A DNA stretch of 64,000 bases, taken from the NCBI RefSeq assembly GCF_914767665.1, contig NC_059502.1, forward strand, positions 26,926,812-26,990,811. The letters are read 5' to 3'. Each line of letters starts with the position of its first letter. The stretch's first letter is position 1. The translations under genes were made by a program, and so were the position numbers. This DNA comes from Harmonia axyridis (lineage: Eukaryota > Arthropoda > Insecta > Coleoptera > Coccinellidae). The notes under the pieces are model-generated. The model was not told the DNA's origin and did not search any database. It saw only the letters and a list, made by a program, of their open reading frames with translations. Below are positions 1-10,130 of the stretch, in pieces.

Positions 1-1348
1 AGCTTTCATGGTTATATTTTATTTTCATATGTTGGTACTCCGAACTCTCTGCAGCCGTCACGGATTTATCTGTCACTTCATCGTTTATTTTCATTTCTGC
101 TCAGAAGTCAAGTCGTGAACAATAACAAATACAATATCTACTCTACACCTATAGTAATATCGAAATTCCTAGAACTTGCCTAAATAGAAATACCTATATC
201 AAGTAGATCCTATGTTATCTCGAACTTATCTAATAGTATAGAAGAAGTTGTTTCATAAAATGGAAGGTAGAATCAAGCAAAATTATTACATCTCGTATGA
301 CTACTATTTACATTTATTTTGCAGAATTGTTGAACTCTCCAGGGTGAAAAAAATCGAAAATACTAATATGTACAATCCACACATACTTATTTATATATTT
401 AATAACTGCATTGGATAACCAAAAGGAATGAAATAACTAGAAATATTTTCGATGAAGAATATTGTTAACAATGTTTTCTTTACGGATAAGTTATGAAAAG
501 GCATTGATGAAATATATTGTAATATAACTAACCTAAAAATTTTAGCATAAATATCATAAATGTTCAGAAAAACTGATTGAGAGAATTATTATTCTCATCA
601 ACAATATTAATGCACTTATATTTTTGATTACTAAAAAAGAATTACTGCAATTGTGCTAATATGTGATTTTATGAAAATAAATGAGATTTGTTTTGATATA
701 TTCTATTCATTCTATAATAATTTGAAGATTGAATGAACTCTCAGTCCATATCATTGAAAGTACAATTATTGAAAACTTTGATTGTTACATTAGAATGCAT
801 AATGCATCCCTACATGGAATGATAGTCCAGGTATGTAGTGGTTACGTTTGTAGTACCTTTGCAAATTGTATTTATAATGGGAACGTTCAAATTTTGACTA
901 CTCGATGCAGGAATATAGCTAGCCAAGATTTCAGAAATAACCTTATTTGCCTGGTAGAGGCAGATGATTGATTATTTATAATCATGCTGCTCATCTCGAT
1001 TCTTCTGCATGTACTAGAATATCTGATAATTAATATCTGCAATTTTGTTCCAAAATTATGAAATGTCAGATAACATCGAAGATAATATACATAACTTGAC
1101 ATCAACAAATTCAAAAACTGTTCAATGTCTTCAAATTCTAAAACCTTAAATTTTTTTGGAATACATTTTTTTTACAATAAAGCTTGTCATTTTGAATGAT
1201 TTGTCAAAATCAATATAACGTTACAGGTTGAGTATACAACATTACATCGAATAGGTTTTTTTTTTTCCATAAAGCTGAACTTTCATGAATTTTGCTTAAA
1301 CATTCAAAATATGCGATAACAACGTTTTCTCTTGTAAATAGGATGATA
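1..1348. other. AT-rich stretch, no gene recognised
   Basis: No protein family, RNA gene or clear repeat is visible. The only open frames are short (about 60-80 codons) and overlap on both strands, as expected by chance in AT-rich DNA. It ends at the TA next to the mariner terminus at 1349. Confidence 0.6.
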
Positions 1349-2606
1349 ACAGGCCAATTGAAAAATTCCTGGTCTACCATAGTAAAACACATTTTTTTAA
1401 CAAAATTCGATTTAATTATTCAACATTGTTGTTCGAGGGTGATACAGCGATTATAGCGATCTTCCAACTTTTCGATACCATTTTTTTGTAGTACAATTTG
1501 TCTTTCGCTTCAAAATAGGCCTCAGTTCCGGCGATTACTCCTTCATTGGCGCTAAATTTCTTTCCAGCGAGCACTCTTTTGAGGTCTGAGAATAGGAAAA
1601 AGTCGCTGGGGGGCAGATCTGGCGAATACGGTGGATGCAGAAGCAATTCGAAGCCCAATTCATGCAATTTTGCCTTGTTTTCATTAATTTCTGACACGGC
1701 GCATTGTCTTGATGAAACAACACCTTTTTTTTTCTTCAAATGAGGTCGTTTTTTAAAGGTTTCATCCTTTAAACGATCCAATAAACGCTATATAATAATC
1801 ACTGCTGATGGTCTGGACCTTTGGAGGTAATCAATGAATATTAGACCTTGCGCATCCCCAAATACTGATGCCATAACCTTGCCAGCTGACTGTTGCGTCT
1901 TTCCATGCATTGGAGTTGGTTCATCGTGTGCAGTCCACTCAGCTGACTGTCGAATGAACTCCGGAGTGAAATGATGGAGCCATGTTTCATCCATTTATTG
2001 CACTTAAACAGCTTTAAAGACTTCTCAGAATCATTAACATGTTGTTGCTTTAGATCGATTGTGAGTTCGCGCTGCACCCTTTTTGCACACAACTTCCTCA
2101 TGTACAAATATTCGTGAATGTATGGTGTACACGTTCAGATGATATCTTTACAATGTGTGCTATCTGGATCAACTTCACTTTACAGTCATTCGAAATTATT
2201 TCGTGAACTTTTTTGTTTTTTCGTCGGTAACAGCCTCTTTTGGGCGTTCCCTGCATTAGCCGTCTTCGGTGCTTATTTCACCATGTTCGGACTTAACATA
2301 CTAATCAATGATGGTTGAATTTCCTGGTGCAAACCCCGGAAACTCTTCTTCAAGCCAAGACTTTGCATCAACTGTATTTTTTCTCCTCAAAAAGCAATAT
2401 TTCATCAACACACGAAATTATTTTTTTCCATCTTTTTTCAAATAACAAAAGTAGCTTCACTCACTACGTAATATCTCACAAACTAATAGTCAGACTGTAA
2501 AATTTTGACACGTATCGTTTGAAGGATGGTACTAACTAAAAACCATATGGATTTAATACTAGCACCGCTATCTATGCATCAGACCGGGGACTTTTCAATT
2601 GGCCTA
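1349..2606 (-). mobile_element. Mariner element, irritans (Himar1-like) subfamily, full length but degenerate
   Basis: Both ends are visible. The left end reads ACAGGCCAATTGAAAA followed by TTCCTGGTCT, and the right end (reverse strand) reads AGGCCAATTGAAAAG followed by TCCCCGGTCT, the known irritans-type terminal repeat layout. A TA flanks the left end; the right end has a nearby TA but is slightly eroded. At about 1.26 kb the element has the usual mariner length, so both UTRs and the whole transposase region remain. It moves by cut-and-paste at TA sites. The transposase is broken, so this copy is inactive unless its ends are recognised by another source. Confidence 0.85.
1416..2431 (-). pseudogene. 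Mariner transposase (DD34D, irritans subfamily), frameshifted
   Basis: A DDE/D cut-and-paste transposase acting in the nucleus. The start is the ATG at 2431-2429, followed by MEKNNFRVLMKYCFL as in Himar1-type proteins. Then come the HTH part (YMRKLCAKRV near 2107-2075), the first catalytic Asp in MDETWLHHFTPE (near 1994), the block GKTQQSAGKVMASVF, the second Asp in LFHQDNAPC (near 1720) and the third in HPPYSPDLPPSDFFLF (near 1625). It ends at a stop at 1416. These pieces lie in different frames, and in-frame stops separate them (for example between the HTH part and MDETW, and after the DYLQRS block). The span fits the family's roughly 340-350 residues, so the damage is small indels and substitutions rather than large deletion. 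Family assignment is secure; function is lost. Confidence 0.88.
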
Positions 2607-2694
2607 ATATCTGTCATATGAGAAAAAAAGGTTTGATAACAAAGTTTGAACCTAAAATTACTCGAAATAATATAAATCGATTGTCCACATCATT

Positions 2695-3356
2695 CGATTG
2701 TTCCTAAATCGGAGGTACGAAGAAAAATAAAAATTCCTTGAATAATTTTAAGAATAGAATGTCCTATACATGGGCCCACAAATGCTATGTTCTGGAGATA
2801 CAGGGTGCTTCTTGTAGTTCTACTTTTTTGTAATGCATATAACAGTATATCGAATCTTTATTGATCTTCTCTACAGATTGGGTAAGTAAGTACCAAAACT
2901 TATAATTAATTATTTATTCATCAGAGCTCACTGAATTTTATAATAATTTGAATTTTCCTGAGGATTACTGAAAAATTGTTCTACAAGAACTGACAAGAAA
3001 CCATAAATTGTAGTACTAGACCAGTTTCTTTTTACATTTTTCTAAACTACCACTGGTTCACCAAGAAATATTCTGGTGGAAAGAAGCGGGCACTCTTCCA
3101 GAAAAAATATCACCCTGTAGATTTGCATTCAAAATTAGCATATCACATGATGAAAACTTTAAATTGGAATATCTGTGCCAAATTCAAGTTTTATAAGTAT
3201 CTTGTGAAGGAAAGGTGCTATGTGGAAAATCTTGAACTTGAAATTTGTTGCTCGAAAGCAAATCGTTTCCGGACCCATGTTATAGGACTTTATTTCTTGA
3301 AATGATCCAAGTAGTTTTTCATTTTCGTTTGTATCTTTAATTTAAGAACACCCTGT
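2695..3356. repeat. Hairpin MITE, family A (copy A1)
   Basis: The left arm starts near TTCCTAAATCGGAGGTACGA, and the right arm ends in the complement, TTAAGAACACCCTG. Both arms carry the block ATGGGTCCGGAAA or a variant. An internal GGAGATACAGGGTG lies at 2794-2807. A one-armed relative lies at 62264-62620. No ORF of note. Probably a non-autonomous DNA transposon with TA target preference; the left terminal CAGGG is eroded. Confidence 0.7.
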
Positions 3357-3360
3357 TTAG

Positions 3361-3621
3361 TCAATTCAAGATTGAAGTATTTACAAATAAATTGCAATTT
3401 GAATGAAACATATTATATTGTAAAACACAGACAATCTTCCGATACGAATAACTCAGTTCAAAATACAAAATACCGAAAACAATAGGTAAGTGTATACCGA
3501 TGACGAATGCAAAAATCACAGATGGCAAATAAGGAGCGACGCCGACAAAGCAGATACTTAAAAGAAAATAATAAACCCAGAACATAGACGTGCTCGTAGT
3601 GCAATACAAGTACCTACTCAT
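3361..3621 (-). CDS. Hydrophobic 86-codon ORF, possible membrane-protein exon
   Basis: I do not recognise the family. From the ATG the protein begins MSRYLYCTTSTSMFWVYYFL and is strongly hydrophobic to about residue 55, enough for two membrane segments (about residues 12-30 and 33-54), followed by a basic patch SYSYRK. The frame stays open about 24 codons upstream (ending FYEFIIAFK before the Met). Codon third positions here are richer in C and G than in the surrounding AT-rich DNA, which slightly favours past coding. The last 20 codons look like run-on into non-coding sequence, so a splice site or truncation may lie near 3440. It sits between hairpin A1 and the rosa-like insertion. It could be a chance ORF. 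Confidence 0.28.
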   Translation of the reverse strand: MSRYLYCTTSTSMFWVYYFLLSICFVGVAPYLPSVIFAFVIGIHLPIVFGILYFELSYSYRKIVCVLQYNMFHSNCNLFVNTSILN

Positions 3622-3914
3622 CTTGAAAGCGATAATAAACTCATAAAACCTAAAAGGGTCCGGTTTTTTACTAACGTGTCGATCTCAAAGAAAAGTAGAG
3701 TGATTTTTCGTTCATTCTATGGAAAAATGTTCATTCTTCGTCTCTGCGAGAAATCTGTAATTCTATAGGGTGTTTTTTTTCGAGGTATATCGGGTGTCCC
3801 AAGGTGAGTGGCCTATTAGATTATTATGGAAACTATTGATGGTAAAGATTTCAAATTTTGTGAATAGATATTTGACCAGTTGAGGTACATTTTTAAAATA
3901 ATTTCACATTTCCA

Positions 3915-4139
3915 GTGTTGCCGGATGTACGACAATTTGGCAACAACTTTGTTATTTTGAATGGGACATCCGGTATTTCTATTTTTTTTATGATACTCCA
4001 TAAAATATTAACTCTATTCACTCTTACTTTTCCATCCCTATCTTTAACGGTTTTTGAGTTATTAATTATTTTTCGAAATTTTAGATCAAATTGGCGTATT
4101 ACGAAAATGACTCTAGTTCGCTCAATATTTGAGATTTAA
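3915..4139 (+). other. 74-codon ORF in the left arm of hairpin B1
   Basis: Starts MLPDVRQFGNNFVILNGTSG and ends IFEI. The same frame recurs in the other arm (4484-4708, minus) and in both arms of B2 (14399-14623 plus, 15294-15518 minus), differing by a few substitutions but never by a stop or frameshift. No known domain; the middle is hydrophobic. Most simply an ORF carried by the repeat arm by chance, since all four arms are closely related. Confidence 0.3.
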
Positions 4140-4211
4140 GTCAGAAATTTTGCAATTCGTTAGATATTGATCTGATCTGTGTCACTGCTTTTGAATTATG
4201 GTTGTCAATAA

Positions 4212-4412
4212 TACAGGACGGACCAAAAAAAATCATCATTTGCCAAGTTACAAAATTGTAAAAAAGTTTATTTTTTCAAATTAGACACCTAGTATATTTT
4301 TCAATTTTTGGAATCAGTACAACACATTCTACAATTTTTCTATTCACTTACACAGACTTTTTTACTATTTTGTAACTTGGTAAATGATGATTTTTTTTGG
4401 TCCGTCCTGTAT
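4212..4412. repeat. Hairpin core M1, centre of B1
   Basis: Begins TACAGGACGGACC and ends with its complement GGTCCGTCCTGTA, with TA at both edges. It sits exactly at the symmetry centre of B1, and a longer form (M2, 14696-15221) sits at the same place in B2. Read here as an ancestral insertion or core that shrank in B1. Confidence 0.7.
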
Positions 4413-4483
4413 TATTGACAACCATAATTCAAAAGCAGTGACACAGATCAGATCAATATCTAACGACTTGCAAAATTTCTGAC

Positions 4484-4708
4484 TTAAATCTCAAATATTG
4501 AGCGAACTAGAGTCATTTTCGTAATACGCCAATTTGATCTAAAATTTCGAAAAATAATTAACAACTCAAAAACCGTTGAAGATAGGGATGGAAAAGTAAG
4601 AGTGAATAGATTTAATATTTTATGGAGTATCATAAAAAAAATAGAAATACCGGATGTCCCATTTAAAATAACAAAGTTGTTGCCAAATTGTCGTACATCC
4701 GGCAACAC
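4484..4708 (-). other. 74-codon ORF in the right arm of hairpin B1
   Basis: Mirror copy of the ORF at 3915-4139, in the opposite arm; differs by a few residues (for example N for T in HKILNLF). See that entry for interpretation. Confidence 0.3.
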
Positions 4709-4923
4709 TGGAAACGAGAAATTATTTTAAAAATGTACCTTAACTGGCCAAATATCTATCCACAAAATTTGAAATCTTTACCATCAATAGTTTCCATAAT
4801 AATCTAATAGGCCACTCACCTTGGGACACCCGATATAACTTTAAGTTGGCATTACTGTTCAAGATGGCGACCGATTTAACAGCTGTCAAGTGATTTATTG
4901 TCAATTTGGTTTGGCAATTCATC

Positions 4924-5634
4924 ATGAATATACTCACGCCTAAACAACACTTGCACATAGTACAATTTCATTTCAAAAATAATGGTTCTGTGCGGAATAC
5001 GTATCGCGCACTACGTCCATTAGCGATGAAGCGCACTTCTGGTTGAATGGCTACGTCAACAAACAAAACTGCCGCATTTGGAGTGAAGCTAATCCTCAAG
5101 TGTATGTCGAAACACCGTTACATCCAGAAAAACTTACTGTTTGGTGCGCTTTATGGGCTGGTGGAATCATTGGTCCGTACTTCTTCAAAAACGATGATGG
5201 CCAGAACGTTACAGTCAGTGGTGATCGGTATAGATCCATGATTACTAATTTTTTCATTCCTGAATTGAACAACCTTATGTCCAGGAGCTATGGTTCCAAC
5301 AAGACGGCGCAACATGTCACACAGCTCATGCCACAATCGATTTATTGAAAGACACGTTTGGTGACCGCCTAATTTCACGTTTTGGATCTGTGAATTGGCC
5401 TCCAAGATCTTGTGATTTAACACCGCTAGACTACTTTCTGTGGGGCTATGTAAAGTCATTGGTCTATGCGGATAAGCCACAAACCCTTGATTATTTGGAA
5501 GACAACATTCGCTGTGTTATTGCCGATATACGGCCACAAATGTTGAAAAAAGTAATCGAAAATTGGACGTCCAGATTGGACTACATCCGAGCCAGCTGTG
5601 GCGGTCATATGCCAGAAATCATATTCAAAATGTA
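4924..5634 (+). pseudogene. Rosa-like (DD41D) transposase, internally deleted and frameshifted
   Basis: The N-terminus starts at ATG 4924 and gives a short helix-rich start (HIVQFHFKNNGSVRNTYRAL), the beginning of a paired-type HTH domain. At about 5018-5025 the frame jumps directly to the first catalytic Asp block, SDEAHFWLNGYVNKQ, so roughly the second half of the DNA-binding region is deleted out of frame. The catalytic part continues to KNDDGQNVTV; a single-base deletion near 5275 (compared with copy 2) then breaks the frame before WFQQDGA. The C-terminal block with WPPRSCDLTPLDYFLWGYVK is readable to the stop at 5634. Spacing in copy 2 shows the DD41D pattern. Function lost. Confidence 0.85.
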
Positions 5635-5744
5635 ATGCCACAAGATTATCTTGCGGATAAATAAAATTCATGTCAATCGAATAATCCATCGTTGTTTTAT
5701 TGCAATTTAAAGTTCTATAGCTCTAAAAAAAACACCCTTTATAT

Positions 5745-6404
5745 TTTGGAAATCTTGAGGCGGGAGGGAAATTGCCTCCAGTATCCCCCATTTCTACGCC
5801 CTTGGGATGTGGAAGGTCCAGGACGAAGCTGCGGTTTACAGCTCTCGTCTCATACCTAGGTGGTTTTCGCGAAAGGCAAATAACAGCGCTGGCTGGCCGC
5901 TATTATTACAGCAACTGAAATAGGTATTTAAATCATCTCGGGACGTTGGATGTTTACACGGAGATATAAAAAGAATGCTCATCCTTTATAGAATTCGACG
6001 CGGCAATTAAAGTATTCACTTCGACGAAAATAACGATTGCGTGAAACCGTCATGTAAAATATCTTTTGATCAGGTTCTTGTGAAACTGTACCATATCTAT
6101 GCAGTTTGTGGATGTAACACCCGAGTGTTAAGTAATGAACAGTCTGCAACTTTGTGTTTATTTCCTTTACTGTATACGTTGGGTCGAACGTAAAATATCG
6201 ATTTATGCCATGAGGAATTACAACATTGCACTATTGCAAGCATCGTAATTTGCAATTTATGATCTCGAAAGATTTCATGAAAAATATTTCGAGTCGTGAA
6301 GATTCGTTCTCAGATAAGTTTTGACGGATAGATATACGTTTATTGTTTATTTCTGTAATCAATTGTCCATGAAAAAGACTGTAAATTTTATACGATAATT
6401 TATA
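5745..6404. other. Unassigned interval, GC-richer at 5755-5990
   Basis: The segment 5755-5990 is clearly richer in G and C than its surroundings and looks unique, but no frame gives a recognisable protein. The rest is AT-rich with no feature seen. Confidence 0.4.
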
Positions 6405-7414
6405 GGATAAATGCACTGGTTAGCCGACCGGCACTGGTTCTCGACCATTCCGTGATTTGAGATGAAATAGTAATAAAAATATATCATGTAGTGCAAAATA
6501 TTTTCGCGGTACGTGTTCTCGACCATTCTACCCTTCCAAGATAGTTTGCATAGTAGTGGTATAGGTCAAAGTTTTTGCGCTAAAAATTAGTTTATAATCG
6601 TCTATCATAGAAAATGGTTCTTTCTCGTCCTCTCTTAGAAAAGTGCTTTGTGATATATGACCAGAAAATAGTAATTATTTCTTATTTTGAATGAATTATG
6701 TGTGTATATTTTGTTCCATATCAACTATAAGATATATTTTTGAGTGTATTTCAATCAAGAAGCGAATAAATGTATATTTTTTTGTTCAATATTCGGCGGT
6801 CGCGAACTGGTATTGGAAAATTTGTATCTTTCATTTCTCGACCAAAGTGATCGAGAACCAATATGTTACTTCAATAATTGTTTATTTCAACCGATATATT
6901 TCTGTTGGATCATTTTCGTTTTTTTTTCGATGCCCTGATTCATTCAAATATCTACTTTCTGAATATTAGTTTGCGACCACCGAATTAACGTTGAAACACT
7001 TATTTCCGAGTGTTTCTTACTTGATTACCTCATCTGAAACCCATCTGAGTGATAGGTAGTGATGTCGATGGTACGGTACGAAAGTTAGTACTAATCACTC
7101 ATCTCGCTCTAAAATTTTTTATAAAATGTTTAAGTGGAGCGGCCACTATTATCAGTGGTCGAAAACTAACACAAAAATGGTCGAGAACTCTGCGGCGTGA
7201 TCGAGAACCGAAGGTTATTGAGATTTTCTATATGTTTTCGCATTTCAAAGGTTAAATGCGGAAAGAACGCTTAAAATTATATGACAAATCATTTAAAACT
7301 CGCCAAAGAATCGATGAACACCAACACCATTAAAATTTGATAAGTTTATGTGCGAAAAAATCGTGCTCGAAATCGATGTTTCTGTTAACTGGTCGAGAAC
7401 CAGTGCATTTACCC
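6405..7414. mobile_element. TIR element with array of TGGTCGAGAAC-type motifs
   Basis: Ends read GGATAAATGCACTGGTT and, reversed at the right, GGGTAAATGCACTGGTT (one mismatch), with TA on both sides. Inside, a motif TGGTCGAGAACC or its complement GGTTCTCGACCA recurs: 6436-6448, 6516-6527, 6835-6846, 6847-6860, 7155-7168 (variant), 7178-7190, 7197-7209 and 7389-7401, with looser matches at 6796-6811 and 6971-6982. No transposase ORF is visible. The layout (short TIR plus repeated subterminal sites) suits a non-autonomous DNA transposon whose transposase binds the motif. Superfamily not determined. Confidence 0.65.
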
Positions 7415-8451
7415 TATTTCCTCTTTTCTAACAGATTCTTTCCATTAGAATGAAGAAAGTCTCGCTGAAGGCTTCAATCTCATGGTGATTCGTTCCGAAA
7501 TCTGAATTGAAATTTCAATAATTGTGACAGATTTTGTATGAATATTATGTTAGCAGTGTTATTTCAATTCAAAGATCATATATTTGGTCAGAAAAGTAGT
7601 CGCATTTGATCGATGACAATGAATACCAACTGACTGTTTCTAGAGGTTGCCAGAATCCTCTATTTCATTCTCAGAATTTCGCGAGCATTCATAAGTAGTA
7701 AGGATTCATCTAGCCGAGTACCTTGACATTTTAACCAACTACCCGACTTGTAAATGAAGCTCGTGAAAAATACCAACTTGAGCTTGACTTTAGATATTTA
7801 TTGCTTGACTTGATATCAAGCTACTTGAGCTTGATATGGATAACGGCATATATTTCTACAATATCGTGCGCGCTTATACTAAATAAATGGATTCTTCGAG
7901 TGCCGAGAGACTGAAGCATTCGCCAGTGTGACTGAGTTTTCTCACATTTCTATGAAATCTATAGGTAGATTTTGGTAGTTCCAGAAATATCTTTCCAAAC
8001 TTGGCCAAAATGGAGAAGGAATTTTTATCAACGCCAGCACCTTCAGCTCCTGTTGACAGACAATTTTCCAGAGCTTGTCGTACAGTTACAAAAACCCGCA
8101 ATAGGTTAGGCGACAAATCTATAAGATGCCTCATGTGTCTTAGATTCTGGATGGAAAATTTTTGTATCAAATAAAGCCTGGAGGTTTTTCAATATTAAAA
8201 AACTTTATTTTTTTATTATTTTTCAATTTGTTATGATTTATAGTGATTTAAATTATTTTTCTATTTCAAAAATATTGATATTTTTGGTTCTTTTATACAA
8301 TAAGATTAATGAATAAAAGTGCTTTTTGCAAGGTTCCTCCTCATTTCATCATTTTTTTTATTGATGTGACATTACACAATAAAACTGCTAAAAACAACAC
8401 TAAAACCCAGTGTGGAAAAAAATTTTCTACTCATGGGACTACATTACCCTT
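7415..8451. other. Unassigned interval
   Basis: Contains a patch of short repeats on CTTGAGCTTGA and related words at about 7765-7840. A 98-codon minus ORF at 7874-8170 has no recognisable family. No feature is supported. Confidence 0.4.
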
Positions 8452-9050
8452 CTCACTAGGTTCTTTAGTGCAGATTCATTTTGATTCTGTATAGAAATCC
8501 CTAGATCGATACTTCCAATTTTTGGAAGAATTCTCGTTTGACAGTTTAGAATGAACTCACTGATTTTTTTCACACAGAAATTCATAGTTTTCGTTTTATA
8601 TCACTTCAAAAATTGAAAAGTTTTCAATCGTATATCAATTATTTCAATGATGAATTCCAAAAATTTTCTTTATGAATGGAATGACCAATTTTTCAATACC
8701 TTGATCCAAATATCGTTTATCACTTTTTTATTTGATATTCTGGATTTCAAATTGTTATACACGAGAACGTGTAATTTTTTTGGAAAACTCAAAATGACTT
8801 GTTTTTATTTTTTTAACAGAATGAAAAAATCAAAAAAACATTGAAATTCGCCAACAAATAATTCAGATACGATTGACAAACCTTTCAAATTTCAAACTGA
8901 TATAAAACAAAACTATAAATTTGTGGTAAAAATGAGTAAATTCATTCTAAACTGAAACACCAAGGTTTTTTCCAAAAATTGAAAGAATCGATCGAGCTAT
9001 TTTCCCACAGAATCAAAATAAATCTGCACTGAAAAACCTAGAGAGAGAGT
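8452..9050. repeat. Hairpin MITE, family N
   Basis: The left arm CTCACTAGGTTCTTTAGTGC faces the right arm GCACTGAAAAACCTAGAGAG; homology continues inward for about 190 bp (for example TTTGATTCTGT and CAATTTTTGGAA in both arms). Unlike most hairpins in this window, its ends do not contain CAGGGTG, so it is a separate family. No ORF. Confidence 0.65.
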
Positions 9051-10130
9051 GTACACCAATAATAATGATTCTAATGTACTCTTGGCTTTCGTGAAGGCTG
9101 GTAATGTAATATTTGATTTCGTAAAATACAGAAACCGTAAAGAAAAATGAAGAGATTTGTTCGGGGAACGAGCGCCAAGAAGTCCAAGTTCTGCTACAAA
9201 TACAGCAAGAAAAAGTCCTTACGAAATTTCGTACAGTAGAGTGGAGTTATTCATATTCACAATCTCAGATTCGGAACTCGATTTGAGATGGTATAAAATC
9301 TATCCAATTGCGAGTAGGTAATATAATTCTCGCATTTCCAAAGGAAAAATGAATATTCAGAAAAACACACCCTTTCCACCACCCAAAGAGTTTACCCATC
9401 AGAAAGACCGAAGTCGAAGTCGACATCAACATCTCATAAACATCATATTTCCTCATCAAGGGAGTCGGAAAACTTTTCAAGTGCGAAAACCTCGTTTCGA
9501 ATCGAATCCAGAATGAAAGTTCGAGCGGGCTTCTCCCAAGGAAAATGGAATCTCCGAATAGAAAATGTAAATTCGAAAAAAGTGTAAAATAAAATAAAAC
9601 GATGAACATCTCCAATAAGGTTAACCTGCAGGGAGGTTAGTTGCCGTGGCAACGCAGTTCTTTCGGAGACGTCTCGAGTTTACATATTACGATCGCGAAG
9701 GTAGATCTCCCTCATTCGTCATAGCTCAGGTTTTCATTCCCACACTGTAATTTCTTTCATGAGAATTCAATTATAATATCGTAGGAGGCTTCGAGATATG
9801 GGCAAAACATCGAAGGAGGGAGATAATAATGGGTTTGATTTGAAATTTTTGGACTTCCTTTTGTTATGATTGCAAAACGAGAATATTAGACTATTTTTGT
9901 CAGATTCGCAAAGGACCGTGCATCTGAATATGTGAAAAATGTTAACCGGTTGATTTCGAATGTTATTATGGTTTTTTGTAGACCTTTGTGCCCTTAGTGA
10001 AAAAATACCAAAATACCGGGGTTCATTTGAAAGTATTGTTAGGCAATAAATTCACTGGCCCCCAAAGAAATTTCTGGAAACTTGGACAATTCTTGTATAA
10101 TCGAAATAATCAGCTTCCTCCGAGTGACTA
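9051..10130. other. Unassigned interval with an X-box-like site
   Basis: Moderate GC at 9150-9720. A 116-codon minus ORF at 9265-9615 matches no family I know and is probably chance. The palindromic site at 9640-9653 is listed separately. Confidence 0.4.
9640..9653. promoter_or_regulatory. X-box-like palindrome (RFX-type site)
   Basis: GTTGCCGTGGCAAC matches the RFX X-box layout: two half sites, GTTGCC and GGCAAC, separated by two bases. In animals RFX factors bind such sites upstream of ciliary genes. No ciliary gene is recognised nearby, so only the motif match is claimed. A 14-bp match can arise by chance. Confidence 0.4.

Larger units (their letters stand above)
3791..4832. repeat. Hairpin MITE, family B (copy B1), nested in the rosa-like element
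   Basis: Ends read CGGGTGTCCCAAGGTGAGTG and its reverse complement. Two long arms of about 420 bp face each other around a central palindromic core (4212-4412). The flanks are ATAT on both sides, fitting a TA-type target. Copy B2 is at 14275-15641. Compared with B2 the core is much shorter, so B1 has lost its centre. No transposase. Confidence 0.88.
3766..5744 (+). mobile_element. Rosa-like (DD41D) mariner derivative, copy 1, split by hairpin B1
   Basis: Termini: AGGGTGTTTTTTTTCGAG at the left and CTCTAAAAAAAACACCCTTT at the right, forming a terminal inverted repeat. Without the 1042-bp hairpin at 3791-4832 it is about 0.94 kb and colinear with the copy at 59827-60757. The insertion interrupts the sequence TATATAACTTTAAG just inside the left end, with a repeated ATAT at the join. 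Too short for a complete element: the middle of the transposase is deleted at the same point as in the other copy, so it behaves as a non-autonomous derivative. Confidence 0.85.

Noticed and set aside
1546..1743. Plus-strand ORF opposite the mariner
   Set aside because: Antisense shadow of the transposase.
5151..5689. Minus-strand ORFs over the rosa-like transposase (also 60268-60704)
   Set aside because: Antisense shadows; the same frames recur because the two copies are alike.
7765..7840. CTTGAGCTTGA-type short repeats as hAT termini
   Set aside because: No paired inverted copy and no target duplication; could be simple sequence.
7874..8170. Possible hAT transposase C-terminus (98 codons, minus)
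   Set aside because: A superficial KIFLELP word recalled hAT proteins, but the following residues do not fit the hAT dimerisation block in any frame.
9265..9615. 116-codon minus-strand ORF
   Set aside because: No family recognised, composition as expected from AT-rich run-on, no splice or promoter context.
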